The notes: generated by a model not told the origin, from the sequence alone. Counted from the stretch's first letter, positions 45,149-55,960 are shown. The stretch is 64,000 nt of DNA from an uncultured Actinomycetes bacterium (GCA_903924205.1 CAIYAP010000007.1:1-64000); one strand, 5' to 3'. Numbers and translations: made by a program.

Positions 45149-47140
45149 ATGACGAACGAGCTCTACCCCGGTGCAACTCCTCTCGAGTTGCGCGCGATTC
45201 ATGAAATAGTTGCGCTGGCGATGGACGCACCTATTGCCGCCAAGTCAGGCCACACGGGCACGGCGATGGCACTGGCGCCGCTCGGTGTCGCCCTCTTTTC
45301 CCGCGTTCTGCGTCATGACCCGTCAGACCCCAAGTGGGCGGACCGCGACCGATTCATTCTGTCGTGTGGTCACGCGTCTCTCCTTCAGTATGGACTGGCA
45401 CACGCCTTCGGGTACGACGTCTCGCAGGAAGATTTGCGAGCATTTCGCCAGCCTCACAGCCGCACCCCGGGGCACCCTGAGGTGGGCGTGACGGAGACCG
45501 TCGAGGTGACGACAGGTCCGCTCGGTCAAGGTTTCGCAAACGGTGTGGGTATGGCGATGGCCGAACGTCTGCTCCGTACCACCTTCGGAGAAGATCTGGT
45601 CAATCACCACACCTGGGTGATCGCAGGCGACGGCTGCTTGCAAGAGGGCATCAGCCACGAAGCTGCCGCGCTGGCTGGACATTTGGGCCTCGATCGTTTA
45701 ACGGTTGTCTATGACGACAACCACATCACGATTGATGGCACCACGGAGATTTCGGGTCATGGTGACGTCGCGCAACGCTTCGCGAGTTACGGATGGAACG
45801 TGATTGAGGCAGGTGAAAGCGCGCACGACGTCGATGCTATGGAAAGGGCACTTCGTCAATCAACGACTTCTTCGGCACCCACGTTGATAGTCATCCGTTC
45901 ACACATCGGGTATCCCTCCACCCTCATGATGGACACACGAGAGGCGCATGGGTCCCCCTTCTCTGCAGATGCCGTGAAGGAAGTTAAGGCGTTATTAGGC
46001 CGTGATCCCGACGCGAGTTTGGTCTTTGACAACGCATTGCCGGACGATGCTCGCGAGCACCTGCACGCCCGTGGTTCAGATCTGCACTCATGGAATGCCC
46101 GCGTCCAAGCGGCGGGAGAACGAGGCCGGGATTTCCTGGAGCAACTCAACACCGGCGGTGTCCGCGTCAGTGAGTTGGCCAACTACTACGACGAGGGCGC
46201 ATCCGTGGCGACGCGTAAAGCCTTGCAGAGGGTGATGGACGACGCAGTTTCGCAAAGCCCCGGTTTGGTAGCTGGTTCCGCAGATTTGACCGAAAATACG
46301 GGAGTCCTCTTGAAGGGGGCTGCAGCGATGGGCGCCATGCACCCGGACGGCCGACAGGTCTTCTACGGCATCCGCGAGTTTGCCATGGGGGCCGCTCTGG
46401 TTGGAATGACTCTGCATGGTGGCGTCCGTGCCGTCGGAAGCACCTTCTTCGTTTTCAGTGATTACGTGCGCCCGGCAATTCGTCTGGCGGCTTTGAGTGA
46501 GGCACCCGCTGTCTTCGTTTTTACTCACGATTCCATCGGAGTCGGCGAAGACGGCCCGACCCACCAGCCGATTGAGCACCTCATGAGTTTGCGTGCGATG
46601 CCCGGCCTGCACGTTGTTCGCCCCAGCGACGCGAATGAAGCTATTGACTGCGCTCGCCAGGCGTTGACGGGTGACAACGCCTATCCCATTGCCTTGATCC
46701 TGTCCCGCCAAGATCTGCCGGTGCTGTCTGGTGACGCCGCGGCGGCATCCCGCGCTGGATATCAGAGGGGTGGATACGTCGTGCGCGACGCAGTGAACGC
46801 CGTCGCGTCCATTGCTGCCACCGGTAGCGAGGTGTCGGTGGCGCTAGACGCCGCTGAGCTCTTAGCTCAGCGTGGGCTCGAGGTTCGCGTTATCGCCTTG
46901 CCGTGCTGGGCGTGTTTCGATGAGCAGCCTCGGGACTACCGCGAGTCGGTTCTGCGTCGTGATTTACCGTCTCTCTCGATTGAAGCGGGTTCGACCTTGG
47001 GTTGGTACAAGTACGTTGACTCCCCCATGGGTATCGACACTTTCGGCATGAGCGCGCCCGCCTCTTTCATTTTCGACTACTTCAACATCACCCCTCACGC
47101 GGTGGCAGACGCCGTCGCAAATCTGGAAGGCCTGCGATGA
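45149..47140 (+). CDS. tkt: Transketolase
   Basis: A 663-residue thiamine-diphosphate enzyme moving two-carbon units between sugar phosphates in the pentose phosphate pathway. The TPP motif is [23 protein letters not shown] with DDNHITIDG, and the substrate and activation regions are [22 protein letters not shown] and [19 protein letters not shown] through [21 protein letters not shown] 45149 (MTNELYP) is chosen over GTG 45125 because of the -10 box between them. It overlaps tal by four bases. Confidence 0.96.
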   Translation: MTNELYPGATPLELRAIHEIVALAMDAPIAAKSGHTGTAMALAPLGVALFSRVLRHDPSDPKWADRDRFILSCGHASLLQYGLAHAFGYDVSQEDLRAFRQPHSRTPGHPEVGVTETVEVTTGPLGQGFANGVGMAMAERLLRTTFGEDLVNHHTWVIAGDGCLQEGISHEAAALAGHLGLDRLTVVYDDNHITIDGTTEISGHGDVAQRFASYGWNVIEAGESAHDVDAMERALRQSTTSSAPTLIVIRSHIGYPSTLMMDTREAHGSPFSADAVKEVKALLGRDPDASLVFDNALPDDAREHLHARGSDLHSWNARVQAAGERGRDFLEQLNTGGVRVSELANYYDEGASVATRKALQRVMDDAVSQSPGLVAGSADLTENTGVLLKGAAAMGAMHPDGRQVFYGIREFAMGAALVGMTLHGGVRAVGSTFFVFSDYVRPAIRLAALSEAPAVFVFTHDSIGVGEDGPTHQPIEHLMSLRAMPGLHVVRPSDANEAIDCARQALTGDNAYPIALILSRQDLPVLSGDAAAASRAGYQRGGYVVRDAVNAVASIAATGSEVSVALDAAELLAQRGLEVRVIALPCWACFDEQPRDYRESVLRRDLPSLSIEAGSTLGWYKYVDSPMGIDTFGMSAPASFIFDYFNITPHAVADAVANLEGLR

Positions 47141-48240
47141 GCCACTTGCATCGATATTGGGACGACGCTGAGCAGAGCATCTGGCTCGACAACATTCGTC
47201 GCGATTGGCTCGATGACGGCACCTTGGCCCAATACGTGGCCGATGGGGTTCGAGGAGTAACGAGCAACCCTGCGATTTTCGCCAAAGCGCTCACCGCGAG
47301 CGATGTCTACAACGAGGCCATCTCCCATCTCGCGACGAGCGACGCCGAGGAAGCGTTTGAAATTTTGGCGGTGGCGGACGTTCAACGAGCGTGTGATGTG
47401 TTGCGACCGGTCTTTGACAGCAGCCGAGAAGAGTTCGCCCGAGGTGAACGCCCCTATAGCGATGGGTATGTGTCGCTCGAGGTGTCGCCTCGGCTCGCTC
47501 ATGACTCTCAGGGCACGATTGACGCGGCCGTTCGTCTCTGGAAGAGCGTCGCGCGCCCGAACCTGATGATCAAAATTCCCGCCACCACTGCGGGGTTGCC
47601 AGCCATCACGGCCGTCCTCGCCGAGGGCATCAACGTCAATGTGACCCTGATTTTCTCTCTCGATCGGTATCGGGAGGTCCTCGAGGCCTACACGGCGGGG
47701 GTCTCCGCTGCGATCGCACAGGGGAACCGCGTGGGAGATATCGCATCGGTAGCGTCATTTTTCGTGTCGCGAGTCGATGCGGCGATTGATGCGCGTCTCG
47801 GTGCGGGCCACCCGTTATTTGGCAAGAGCGCCATCGCCCAAGTGGCAGCGGCATATCAGTTGTTTAGCGAATGGTCGCAACGCAGCGACGTCGCGGAGTT
47901 CCTGGCTCAAGGCGCCCAAGTGCAGCGACCCCTGTGGGCCTCCACGTCTACCAAGAACCCCGATTTCCCTCCCCTGCTCTACGTTGACTCCATCGCGATT
48001 TCGTCCACCGTTAATACCGTTCCCGATGCCACTTTGGACATTGCCCGAGAGAAGGGCGATCCCAGCCACAGCGTGTTGGTGCCAGGGCGCATTGAGGCCC
48101 TGGTTGACGTACTTGCCGAGTTGTCCGCCGCGGGGATCAATCTTTCGGAAATTACTGACACTCTCGAGTATGAAGGGGTCAACGCCTTCGTGACCTCGTA
48201 CGAGGAATTGTTGGCAACCGTCGCGTCACATCTCACATAG
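47137..48240 (+). CDS. tal: Transaldolase
   Basis: A 367-residue enzyme moving a dihydroxyacetone unit between sugar phosphates. The Schiff-base lysine is K146 in [69 protein letters not shown] and YVDSIAIS are family marks of the long actinobacterial/cyanobacterial form. ATG 47137 overlaps tkt (ATGA). Mycobacteria continue with zwf2 and opcA; here pgi follows. Confidence 0.95.
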   Translation: MSHLHRYWDDAEQSIWLDNIRRDWLDDGTLAQYVADGVRGVTSNPAIFAKALTASDVYNEAISHLATSDAEEAFEILAVADVQRACDVLRPVFDSSREEFARGERPYSDGYVSLEVSPRLAHDSQGTIDAAVRLWKSVARPNLMIKIPATTAGLPAITAVLAEGINVNVTLIFSLDRYREVLEAYTAGVSAAIAQGNRVGDIASVASFFVSRVDAAIDARLGAGHPLFGKSAIAQVAAAYQLFSEWSQRSDVAEFLAQGAQVQRPLWASTSTKNPDFPPLLYVDSIAISSTVNTVPDATLDIAREKGDPSHSVLVPGRIEALVDVLAELSAAGINLSEITDTLEYEGVNAFVTSYEELLATVASHLT

Positions 48241-48243
48241 CCT
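48238..48243 (+). promoter_or_regulatory. -10 box for pgi at 48252
   Basis: TAGCCT, formed by the tal stop codon and the next three bases, lies eight bases before ATG 48252 and overlaps an alternative TTG. Confidence 0.5.
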
Positions 48244-48251
48244 TGTCACCT

Positions 48252-49526
48252 ATGGATGCTTCACTCGCCGCCGAGCGTGTCGCCACCGGTGACTGGTCAG
48301 TTATTGCCGGTGATCCGTTTTCTCGAGTCGGTTGGTTCGACGACCCGTGGGCCCTCGAGTCCGTGATTGAGGACGCCGTTACCATTCGCAAATCATTGCG
48401 ACACCCGCTGGTGCTCGTGGGTATGGGAGGGTCTAGTTCGACAGGAGCGATGGTCTCCCATCTGGCGGGCGTCGGCTTGACCGTCCTTGACAGTTCGCAT
48501 CCCGACACCATCGACAGCGTCGACCCGACCACTTCCACATTTATCGTGTCGTCAAAATCGGGAAGCACCATTGAGACAATCTGCACCTTGGCCGATGCGT
48601 TGGCTCGAGGACTAGACCCAGCGAACGTCGTCGTGATCACCGACCCTGGCACCGGCCTGGAACAATTCGCACGGAGTATTGGTGCCCACGTCTTTCTCGG
48701 AAATCCCCGAACAGGTGGCCGTTTTAGCGCCACCTCGGCATTCGGAGTGGTTCCCGCCATTTTGGCCGGTGCGGATCCCTCTCTCTTCGACATTCCCCGA
48801 CCCGCGACTTCCGACCTCGCGTCTGACTTCCTCCGGGGCGTGAATGATGCATCGACGACAACGTACGCGTTACCCGGAGATCCTTTGCGGGATTTCGTCG
48901 CCTTGTGGGAGGAGCAGCTGGTTGCCGAATCCACTGGCAAGGAGGGCAAGGGCCTTCTCCCCGTGGTGGGCTCCTCAGTAGGAGTCTCGAGCCTGAGAGA
49001 CATTGTGTCGACCCACATGCGCGTGGTCGGTCAATGCTGGGCTCTCGGGGTGGATCCTTTCAACCAGCCCAACGTCGAGGGTGCCAAAGCGAATACTTTG
49101 ACCTTCCTCTCAGGAAAGGCAACCCGGCCAGAACCTGGATCCGTCAAGGACTTTTTGGGAGCCATCACCTCTGCGCGCGCCGTCGCCATTGAGGTCTTCG
49201 GGCCAAACTCGTGTGCGTCGGAAGTAGTCGAGCTGCGTACCGCTATCGAGCAGCTGACATCCTCCCCCGTCATCGCGGGAATCGGCCCGCGTTTCTTGCA
49301 CTCAACGGGCCAATTATTGAAGGGCGGCCCACAGCCCATCGTCCATCTGCAGATCCGTGTGACACCTCGCGGTGAGGTTCGTCGCATCTCGGGACGCAGC
49401 TACAGCTTCCACGAGTTGATTGCCGCTCAGGCTGACGGGGACTTGATGGCACTTCGCTCTCAAGGTTCGTCGGCGACATCTCTTGAGGTGTCCCGCGTGA
49501 GCGACGTGTTGTCGCTTCTCGCGTGA
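48252..49526 (+). CDS. pgi: Glucose-6-phosphate isomerase (short form)
   Basis: A 424-residue isomerase of the SIS fold interconverting glucose 6-phosphate and fructose 6-phosphate, shorter than the usual 530-550. VLVGMGGSSSTGAMVSHL and STFIVSSKSGSTIETICT are the sugar-phosphate-binding SIS loops. LWEEQLVAESTGKEGKGLLPVV carries the Glu and the substrate loop. Short forms like this also occur fused to transaldolase in other bacteria; here the two are separate neighbours. ATG 48252 is preferred to TTG 48243. Confidence 0.88.
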   Translation: MDASLAAERVATGDWSVIAGDPFSRVGWFDDPWALESVIEDAVTIRKSLRHPLVLVGMGGSSSTGAMVSHLAGVGLTVLDSSHPDTIDSVDPTTSTFIVSSKSGSTIETICTLADALARGLDPANVVVITDPGTGLEQFARSIGAHVFLGNPRTGGRFSATSAFGVVPAILAGADPSLFDIPRPATSDLASDFLRGVNDASTTTYALPGDPLRDFVALWEEQLVAESTGKEGKGLLPVVGSSVGVSSLRDIVSTHMRVVGQCWALGVDPFNQPNVEGAKANTLTFLSGKATRPEPGSVKDFLGAITSARAVAIEVFGPNSCASEVVELRTAIEQLTSSPVIAGIGPRFLHSTGQLLKGGPQPIVHLQIRVTPRGEVRRISGRSYSFHELIAAQADGDLMALRSQGSSATSLEVSRVSDVLSLLA

Positions 49527-49530
49527 GCCG

Positions 49531-49536
49531 TACGAT
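49531..49536 (+). promoter_or_regulatory. -10 box for fbiC
   Basis: TACGAT is six bases before GTG 49543 but only four before ATG 49540, so the GTG is the better start. Confidence 0.5.
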
Positions 49537-49542
49537 GACATG

Positions 49543-51795
49543 GTGACGCTTCTTTCGCTCGACTCGATGCTTCGGGCCTCATCAGGCGACTTAGCGAACG
49601 ATGCGTACGCGATTGCTCGCGATCAATTCGGTTCAGTGGTCACCTACTCGCCCAAGGTTTTCATTCCCGTGACCAAGTTGTGTCGGGACCGTTGTGGTTA
49701 CTGCACCTTTGCGCAGGCTCCCGCACATCTCCCCTCCCCGTACATGGAAATCGATGACGTTCTCGAGATTGCTCGCCAGGGAGCCGAGGCAGGCGTCACT
49801 GAAGCGTTGTTGACCTTGGGTGAGCGGCCCGAACTTCGTTATGACGAGGCGGCAAAGTGGCTCGCGGCACGTGGCTATCGCAGCACGGTGGACTATGTCG
49901 CGGAGGTAGGCCGAGCAATCGTGAACGCCACTGGCCTCTTGCCACACGCAAATGCCGGCGCCCTCTTCCCCTATGAACTAGAGCAACTCCGAGAGGTGTC
50001 AGCATCTCAAGGAATGATGGTTGAGTCAACGGCCAACCTCGAGGCTCACCGTCTCGCGCCCGACAAAGCTCCGGCTCGTCGCTTGGAAACGTTGCGAGCC
50101 GCCGGAGAAGCGAATATCGCCTTCACGACGGGGCTCCTGGTTGGTATCGGCGAATCGCGGCAAGATCGCCTCGACACCTTGGAAGCGATCGCCGAGATGC
50201 ATCGCCGATATGGGCACATCCAAGAAGTCATCATCCAGAATTTCCTGCCCAAGCCCCGTACATTGATGGCGAGTTATCCCGCTGCTGACGACGAAGAGTT
50301 CCGATGGACCATTGCGGCGGCGCGACTCATGCTGCCGCTGGACATTCACCTTCAGGCCCCGCCCAACCTCTCAGATGCGCCGGGTGAACTGCTGGCATTC
50401 GGTATCGATGACTTCGGCGGGATATCGCCAGTAACCGTTGACCACGTGAATCCTGAACGGGCGTGGCCCGCCATTGACACTTTGAGTCTCGCGGTTCATG
50501 AGGCCGGTCTCAATTTGGCGCCTCGCCTGACGATTTACCCCGAGTTCGCCCGCGATCTGTCCCATTGGGTTCATCCGGACCTTCATCGTGCCGTTCGGGA
50601 GCTCGCGAATGCGGAAATGCGGGGTCGTGAGGACAATTGGGCATCCGGCGGTGACATCGCCCCACCGATATGGAATCTGCCGAGTCCGCAGACCCCCTCC
50701 GCCATCTCGCGTCTCCTTGACGAGTGGACAGTGACGCCAGACTGGACGGAGTCTGAGATCACAACGCTGTTCGGTGCGCGTGGTGCCGATCTCGCACTGA
50801 TTACTGAATTTGCCGACGATGTTCGTCGTCAGCGATCCGGTGACGACATCACCTTCGTCGTCAATCGGAATATCAACTACACCAACGTGTGCACCTTCAA
50901 ATGCCGTTTTTGCGCTTTCTCCAAGGGTCCGCTCTCCCTCAACCTGCGAGGTGACCCCTACTTGTTGACCTTGGAACAAGTGGCCGAGCGAGTCGTTGAG
51001 GCTGCGGCGGCCGGCGCCACAGAGGTGTGTCTGCAGGGTGGAATCCATCCCAAATTTGATGGTGACTACTACATCGATGTGGTGAAAACGGTCCACGACG
51101 CGGTGCCCGAGATGCATATCCATGCCTTTAGCGCACTTGAAGTATTTGAGGGCGCCCGGCGCTCTGACATGGACCTCGAGTCTTACTTGTTGACGCTGAA
51201 AGCGGCCGGGCTGAGAACTTTGCCGGGAACTGCTGCGGAGATTTTGGACGACGAGGTTCGAAAGATCATCTGTCCCGACAAGTTGTCGACGAGTGAGTGG
51301 CTTGACGTGCACCGAGCGGCGCACTCGGTCGGACTCAATTCCAACGTCACCATCATGTTTGGTTCCGTCGAGGGACCGCACATGTGGGCCCGTCACCTTA
51401 TTCGCACCCGTGAACTGCAATTAGAAACAGGCGGTTTCACCGAGTTCGTTCCGCTCCCCTACGTGCACATGGCGACGCCCATGTTCGTGAGAGGTTTATC
51501 TAGGCGTGGCCCTACTTTCCGCGAAACAGTGCTCATGCACTCCATCGGAAGACTGTTTTACGCGGGCGCCATTGACAATATTCAGGTGAGCTGGGTCAAA
51601 ATCGGTCAGGAGGGCTCACGTCGGGTGTTGCAATCGGGGGCTAATGACATTGGCGGAACCTTGATGGAGGAGAATATTTCTCGTGCCGCCGGCGCCATCC
51701 ACGGGCAAGAAATGGATGTGGAGGCGCTGAAGGAAATGGTGGCGCCTCTTGGACGCCCCCTCGTTCAACGGACAACTCTCTACGGCCGGAAGTGA
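49543..51795 (+). CDS. fbiC: FO synthase, fused CofG-CofH (FbiC)
   Basis: A 750-residue double radical-SAM enzyme that makes the deazaflavin FO of coenzyme F420 from a flavin-pathway precursor and tyrosine. The CofG half has cluster cysteines C47, C51 and C54 (CRDRCGYCTFAQ). The CofH half has C450, C454 and C457 (CTFKCRFCAFSKG). GVTEALLTLGERPE, MMVESTANL, GATEVCLQGGIHP and TLPGTAAEILDDEVR are diagnostic. The fused form is typical of actinobacteria. It closes the tkt-tal-pgi series and overlaps the LOG gene by four bases. Confidence 0.96.
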   Translation: MTLLSLDSMLRASSGDLANDAYAIARDQFGSVVTYSPKVFIPVTKLCRDRCGYCTFAQAPAHLPSPYMEIDDVLEIARQGAEAGVTEALLTLGERPELRYDEAAKWLAARGYRSTVDYVAEVGRAIVNATGLLPHANAGALFPYELEQLREVSASQGMMVESTANLEAHRLAPDKAPARRLETLRAAGEANIAFTTGLLVGIGESRQDRLDTLEAIAEMHRRYGHIQEVIIQNFLPKPRTLMASYPAADDEEFRWTIAAARLMLPLDIHLQAPPNLSDAPGELLAFGIDDFGGISPVTVDHVNPERAWPAIDTLSLAVHEAGLNLAPRLTIYPEFARDLSHWVHPDLHRAVRELANAEMRGREDNWASGGDIAPPIWNLPSPQTPSAISRLLDEWTVTPDWTESEITTLFGARGADLALITEFADDVRRQRSGDDITFVVNRNINYTNVCTFKCRFCAFSKGPLSLNLRGDPYLLTLEQVAERVVEAAAAGATEVCLQGGIHPKFDGDYYIDVVKTVHDAVPEMHIHAFSALEVFEGARRSDMDLESYLLTLKAAGLRTLPGTAAEILDDEVRKIICPDKLSTSEWLDVHRAAHSVGLNSNVTIMFGSVEGPHMWARHLIRTRELQLETGGFTEFVPLPYVHMATPMFVRGLSRRGPTFRETVLMHSIGRLFYAGAIDNIQVSWVKIGQEGSRRVLQSGANDIGGTLMEENISRAAGAIHGQEMDVEALKEMVAPLGRPLVQRTTLYGRK

Positions 51796-52817
51796 TGACG
51801 AATCCGCAGATCGACAACATCATCACGTCGATCAATGAGGTCCGGCCACTCTCTCGTCAACGAGAAGAACTCCTTCGTCGACTTCTCGAGCACGCGGTGG
51901 AGTTGGCTGAGGACGATCCTCATATTTTGGACCTCAAGATCGCGGAAGCATCATTGGCCGAGCTGGTGGCCGCATTCGACGCCTTTGCGCCGTATCGCAA
52001 CATTCCAAAACTCACCGTCTTTGGTTCTGCGCGCACCCCCGCTGATCATCCCCTCTTTGCCCTCGCCCATGACGTCGGTCGGGCTATGGCGGACCTGGGG
52101 TGGATGATCGTGACTGGCGCGGGACCAGGAATCATGGAGGCGGCGATGGCGGGCGCCGGTCGAGAACGCTCGTTCGGAGTAAATATCCGTCTCCCCCACG
52201 AGCAAGGGGCCAACCGTATTATTGCCGGGGACGTCAAACTGGTGGAGATGCGCTACTTCTTCACGCGCAAGGTCATGCTCACGAAAGAATCGGGGGCATT
52301 CGTGGTTTTCCCGGGTGGGTGGGGAACACAAGACGAGTTGTTTGAGCTCCTCACTCTCTTGCAAAACGGCAAAGCGGAACCAGCGCCCGTCATTTTGGTT
52401 GATACGCCTGATGGTGACTACTGGTCGTCGTGGCAGCAATTCACGACGCACAGTTTGGTGGAGAGCCATTACGTGTCGCCCGGCGCAGACCGTTTCTTTA
52501 CTATTGCAACGTCAACCGACGACGTAGTGCGCGACATCGCCACGTTTTATCGAAATTTTCACTCAATTCGCTACGTCGGCGATCAGCTGGTCATTCGGCA
52601 CCGGCACGCGCTATCTCACGAAGAGATCGTAGGAATACAAGCGCGTTTCGCCGGGATGTGCGCTACGGGGACCTTTGAGGTCCGCGGCCCACTGGGTCCC
52701 GAGATCGCTGATGACGATTGCCTCGAACTTCCGCGGCTGGTGTGCACCTTCAACCGACTCGACTACAGCGCTCTACGCGCTCTCATTGACGCGATTAATG
52801 AGAGCGCGGTTGACTAG
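51792..52817 (+). CDS. LOG-family Rossmann-fold protein
   Basis: A 341-residue protein. The core (about 70-230) matches LOG/lysine-decarboxylase-like phosphoribohydrolases: LTVFGSARTPADHP, GWMIVTGAGPGIMEAAMAGA, EMRYFFTRKVMLTKESGAFVVFPGGWGTQDELFELLTLLQNGK, where PGGxGTxDE is the active-site motif. Such enzymes release cytokinin-type bases or hydrolyse nucleotide monophosphates; the extra N- and C-terminal regions are of unknown role. ATG 51792 overlaps the fbiC stop. Confidence 0.88.
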   Translation: MMTNPQIDNIITSINEVRPLSRQREELLRRLLEHAVELAEDDPHILDLKIAEASLAELVAAFDAFAPYRNIPKLTVFGSARTPADHPLFALAHDVGRAMADLGWMIVTGAGPGIMEAAMAGAGRERSFGVNIRLPHEQGANRIIAGDVKLVEMRYFFTRKVMLTKESGAFVVFPGGWGTQDELFELLTLLQNGKAEPAPVILVDTPDGDYWSSWQQFTTHSLVESHYVSPGADRFFTIATSTDDVVRDIATFYRNFHSIRYVGDQLVIRHRHALSHEEIVGIQARFAGMCATGTFEVRGPLGPEIADDDCLELPRLVCTFNRLDYSALRALIDAINESAVD

Positions 52818-53002
52818 AGGCTCCGCAGGGCCTCGGTTGCTTTGACGACCGCCCGACGAGCGCTCATCAACCTTTTCTCGCGGTTCTTCGCGTCATCGAG
52901 ACCGATCATTTGGTCCCTCACCGCGGTGTATGCCAAGTCAGCGATTTCCTCCCCGGCAATTTCCAGCGTCGAGATCAATCGATCAATAGCCTCGCTGGAC
53001 AT
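52814..53002 (-). CDS. Small helical protein, unknown
   Basis: A 62-residue helical protein (SSEAIDRLISTLEIAGEEIADLAYTAVRD; RRAVVKATEALRSL) with no recognised family. It starts two bases after the stop of the acyl-CoA synthetase gene and is presumably co-transcribed with it. Its stop overlaps the LOG gene by four bases. Confidence 0.55.
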   Translation of the reverse strand: MSSEAIDRLISTLEIAGEEIADLAYTAVRDQMIGLDDAKNREKRLMSARRAVVKATEALRSL

Positions 53003-53004
53003 TG

Positions 53005-54618
53005 TTAGAGAGTCTCGACCGTGAGTGCGCCCTCACCGTACTGAGCGCGTAGAACCTTTTTGTCGAACTTGCCCACTGACGTCTTAGGGACTGAATCAAT
53101 GAAAGTCCACCGCTCCGGCAGCCACCACTTCACCACTCGCTCGGCGAGAAAGTCGCGAAGCTCGGTTGCCGAGGCGGTCATGTCGGGTCGCAGCACAATG
53201 CAACATAATGGTCGCTCCTCCCAGCGAGGATCAGGAACCGCCACGACCGCCGCCTCAAAGACTGCGGGGTGAGCCATGACAGCGTTTTCGAGCTCAACCG
53301 AACTGATCCATTCACCACCGGACTTGATGACGTCCTTTGTTCGATCGGAGATAGTCATGAAACCTTGGGGGTCAAGAGTTCCGACGTCCCCCGTACGCAG
53401 CCAACCGTCTCGAAACTTGGTCGGGTCATCGTCCCCGAAGTATGCGGCGGTAATCCACGGTCCGGCAATTTCAAACTCACCCACCGCCACGCCGTCTTTG
53501 GGAAGCTCGTGACCGTCGGCATCCATGATTCGCATTTGAACGCCAGCGACCATGCGCCCGGACTTCACGCGGTAGTCAATTTCACGATCACGCGGAGTTC
53601 CCACGGGAGGCACCGATACCGCTGCCAAGGGGCTGGTTTCGGTCATGCCCCACCCTTGAATCACGTCAACACCATGGCGGTCCCGGAAGGCTTCAATCAT
53701 GGTCCGCGGGACGGCAGAGCCACCGGCGAGGATTCCTCGTAGCGAACTGAAATCTGCCTGCGGGTCAATTGCTGCCGCGCGCAACACATCGTTCCAAATC
53801 GTGGGCACACCGAGAGAAATCGTGGGTCGAAGTGAACGAATCATCTCCACGAGGGGTTCGCCCTGGAGGAGCATCTGGGGCATGATCAATTCGCAGCCAG
53901 CGAAGAATGCCGTGTATCCCATCCCCCAGGCATTCACGTGAAACATGGGCACGATGAGAAGCACGCGGTCGCGCTCCCCTAGGCCGATGGTGTTCACGGT
54001 GGTGGAGGCCATAGAGTGAAGCCACGTCGAGCGGTGCGAGTACACGACGCCCTTGGGGTTGCCGGTGGTACCACTGGTGTAACACATGGCGGCAGCGGAG
54101 GTCTCGTCAACCAGCGGCCAGTCGAATCCGGTGGGTTCAGCTGCAATCAATGCTTCGTACGACAACACCTCGCCCAGAGCGCTCGTATCGCCATCTCCCG
54201 CGACAATGATGTGTTCGACGTGAGGGATTTCGTGGCGAACCTTCGCCAGCAATGGAGCGAGCGTGGCATCAACAATGATGACGCGGTCACTGGCGTGGTT
54301 GATGATGTACGACAGTTGTTCCGGAAAAAGACGGATGTTTAAGGTGTGAATCACGCATCCCATGGAGGGGATGGCGAGATACGCCTCTAGGTGTCGCTGG
54401 TTGTTCCACATGAAAGTGGCAACGCGGTCACCCGGCTTCATCCCCAAACGTTGTAGGGCATGGGCCAATTGCTCGGCACGGGCTGCCACTTGGCCGAAAG
54501 TTGACTCGGTGGTTCCCTCTGGACCAACGGTAAAAACTTTCTTATCGGCGTACAGCCATTGGCCGTGTCGCAACATGTTGCTAATCAGCAACGGCCCATC
54601 TTGCATCGTGCTCTGCAT
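53005..54618 (-). CDS. Acyl-CoA synthetase (AMP-forming)
   Basis: A 537-residue adenylating enzyme that activates a fatty or aryl acid with ATP and CoA. Motifs are [18 protein letters not shown] (P-loop), [28 protein letters not shown] and [15 protein letters not shown] with the C-terminal lysine. Close relatives are medium- and long-chain fatty acid CoA ligases. ATG 54618 has a purine-rich AAGGGG upstream and TACACT about 24 bases away, so it is leadered. The substrate cannot be fixed from the sequence. Confidence 0.92.
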   Translation of the reverse strand: MQSTMQDGPLLISNMLRHGQWLYADKKVFTVGPEGTTESTFGQVAARAEQLAHALQRLGMKPGDRVATFMWNNQRHLEAYLAIPSMGCVIHTLNIRLFPEQLSYIINHASDRVIIVDATLAPLLAKVRHEIPHVEHIIVAGDGDTSALGEVLSYEALIAAEPTGFDWPLVDETSAAAMCYTSGTTGNPKGVVYSHRSTWLHSMASTTVNTIGLGERDRVLLIVPMFHVNAWGMGYTAFFAGCELIMPQMLLQGEPLVEMIRSLRPTISLGVPTIWNDVLRAAAIDPQADFSSLRGILAGGSAVPRTMIEAFRDRHGVDVIQGWGMTETSPLAAVSVPPVGTPRDREIDYRVKSGRMVAGVQMRIMDADGHELPKDGVAVGEFEIAGPWITAAYFGDDDPTKFRDGWLRTGDVGTLDPQGFMTISDRTKDVIKSGGEWISSVELENAVMAHPAVFEAAVVAVPDPRWEERPLCCIVLRPDMTASATELRDFLAERVVKWWLPERWTFIDSVPKTSVGKFDKKVLRAQYGEGALTVETL

Positions 54619-54665
54619 GACTACCCCTTTGTGTCATCGCAAGTGTAACTATGCCTACGGGCTTC

Positions 54666-54671
54666 TAACCT
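54666..54671 (+). promoter_or_regulatory. -10 box for thiO at 54678
   Basis: TAACCT ends six bases before GTG 54678. Confidence 0.6.
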
Positions 54672-54677
54672 GATGGC

Positions 54678-55667
54678 GTGACGAGTTCTCAGAAGCGAGT
54701 GATGGTTGTCGGGGCGGGAATTACCGGCCTGTCCGCAGCCGCTGCGGCCCGTGATCTGGGGCTGTCGGTGACGGTGATCGATGACGCGCGGCCCACCGGT
54801 GCCACCAATGCCGCAGCGGGCATGTTGGCGCCCTTCAGCGAGGCAATTTTGGGTGATGCGGAATTGGGATCGCAGATGCTTGAAGCATTCTCGATGTGGG
54901 ACTCATGGCGTCGAGGTGTCAACGTCGCCGACGACCTCTTTGAACTCGTACCGACATATTTCGCCCCCGGTACTTTTGGCGACCGCCAAGAAATTTTGCG
55001 TTGGTCTCGTGACGCGGGAGTTCCCCTAGAGCCACACGGCGAGCTACTGCGTGGTCCTCTCGAGGCAGTGACAAGTCCGCGTGAATTGCTGCGACATCTT
55101 CAGGACCAGTTGGCTCAGTCCGGCGTTGTCTTTGAACACGGGGAGGTGGCCGGCGTTACTGAGAAGGATTCATCGGTGATCGTGACGTTCAACGACGACG
55201 CCACCCTGCGGGGCGACGCCGCAATTATCGCAACGGGGGCATCATCGGTGCTCGCGTCCGACGCCCTGGCAATTCGCCCGGTTCGAGGGTCACTGGTCAT
55301 CCTCTCGGGGCCTACCCGAGAGCATTCTCACGTCACTCGAGTGTTGCGGCACGGTCGATCCCTCTACATCATTCGGCGGCGATCGGGTGAAGTGGTGATT
55401 GGCGCCACCTCCGTTGAGACCTCCGTCAACATTGCGGAAGCGGGTGAGCTGCAGTTGCTACTCAGTGACGCCATCGACGCATGCCCCGAGCTTCGTGAGA
55501 TGGCCTTCCGTGAAGTGCGCACCGGACTTCGTCCGACGGCGACCTCAAACACCCTCGACTGCCGGGTGAGCCCTCAGGGGCTCTTCTTGCAGTTAGCTGG
55601 TCATTACCGTCATGGCGTTCTCATGGCCCCATTGTCCTATCGAACTGCTCAGGAGTTTTTGTCATGA
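54678..55667 (+). CDS. thiO: Glycine oxidase ThiO (FAD-dependent)
   Basis: A 329-residue flavoenzyme that oxidises glycine to the dehydroglycine used by ThiG. The FAD motif is VMVVGAGITGLSAAAAARDLG. ATNAAAGMLAPFSEA, SRDAGVPLEPHGEL, IRPVRGSLVIL and VIGATSVETSV are typical, as is the GLFLQLAGHYRHGVLMAP end. Adjacent thiS confirms the thiamine context. GTG 54678 is leaderless. No TPP riboswitch is visible in the 59-base divergent gap. Confidence 0.93.
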   Translation: MTSSQKRVMVVGAGITGLSAAAAARDLGLSVTVIDDARPTGATNAAAGMLAPFSEAILGDAELGSQMLEAFSMWDSWRRGVNVADDLFELVPTYFAPGTFGDRQEILRWSRDAGVPLEPHGELLRGPLEAVTSPRELLRHLQDQLAQSGVVFEHGEVAGVTEKDSSVIVTFNDDATLRGDAAIIATGASSVLASDALAIRPVRGSLVILSGPTREHSHVTRVLRHGRSLYIIRRRSGEVVIGATSVETSVNIAEAGELQLLLSDAIDACPELREMAFREVRTGLRPTATSNTLDCRVSPQGLFLQLAGHYRHGVLMAPLSYRTAQEFLS

Positions 55668-55861
55668 ATATTCTGCTCAACGGGAACCCTTTCACCACGT
55701 CGGCTAGGACGCTGGGCGAACTTGCTGACGAGCGTTCAGCTCGGCGGCCCGGAGTTGCGATGGCCGTGAACGGAATGGTGATCCGGTCGTCGACCTGGGA
55801 TGAACAGATTCTTGAGAACGGCGATGCGGTTGAAATCGTCACTGCAGCGGCGGGTGGCTAG
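55664..55861 (+). CDS. thiS: Sulfur carrier protein ThiS
   Basis: A 65-residue ubiquitin-fold sulfur carrier ending in AAGG, the C-terminal Gly-Gly that is thiocarboxylated before sulfur delivery to ThiG. MNILLNGNPFTTSARTL and VAMAVNGMVI are typical. It overlaps thiO by four bases. Confidence 0.95.
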   Translation: MNILLNGNPFTTSARTLGELADERSARRPGVAMAVNGMVIRSSTWDEQILENGDAVEIVTAAAGG

Positions 55862-55875
55862 GATAGGTATCCACA

Positions 55876-55953
55876 CGGGCTATGGCGCAGCTTGGTTAGC
55901 GCGCTTGACTGGGGGTCAAGAGGTCGTGGGTTCAAATCCCGCTAGCCCGACCA
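55876..55953 (+). tRNA. tRNA-Pro (GGG)
   Basis: The acceptor arms CGGGCTA (55876-55882) and TAGCCCG (55943-55949) pair, followed by A and an encoded CCA (55951-55953). The D arm is GGCGCAGCTTGGTTAGCGC-like. The anticodon arm CTTGA-CTGGGGG-TCAAG gives anticodon GGG. The T arm contains GGTTCAAATCC. Length is 78 with CCA. It lies just after thiS. Confidence 0.97.
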
Positions 55954-55960
55954 TGTGAGG

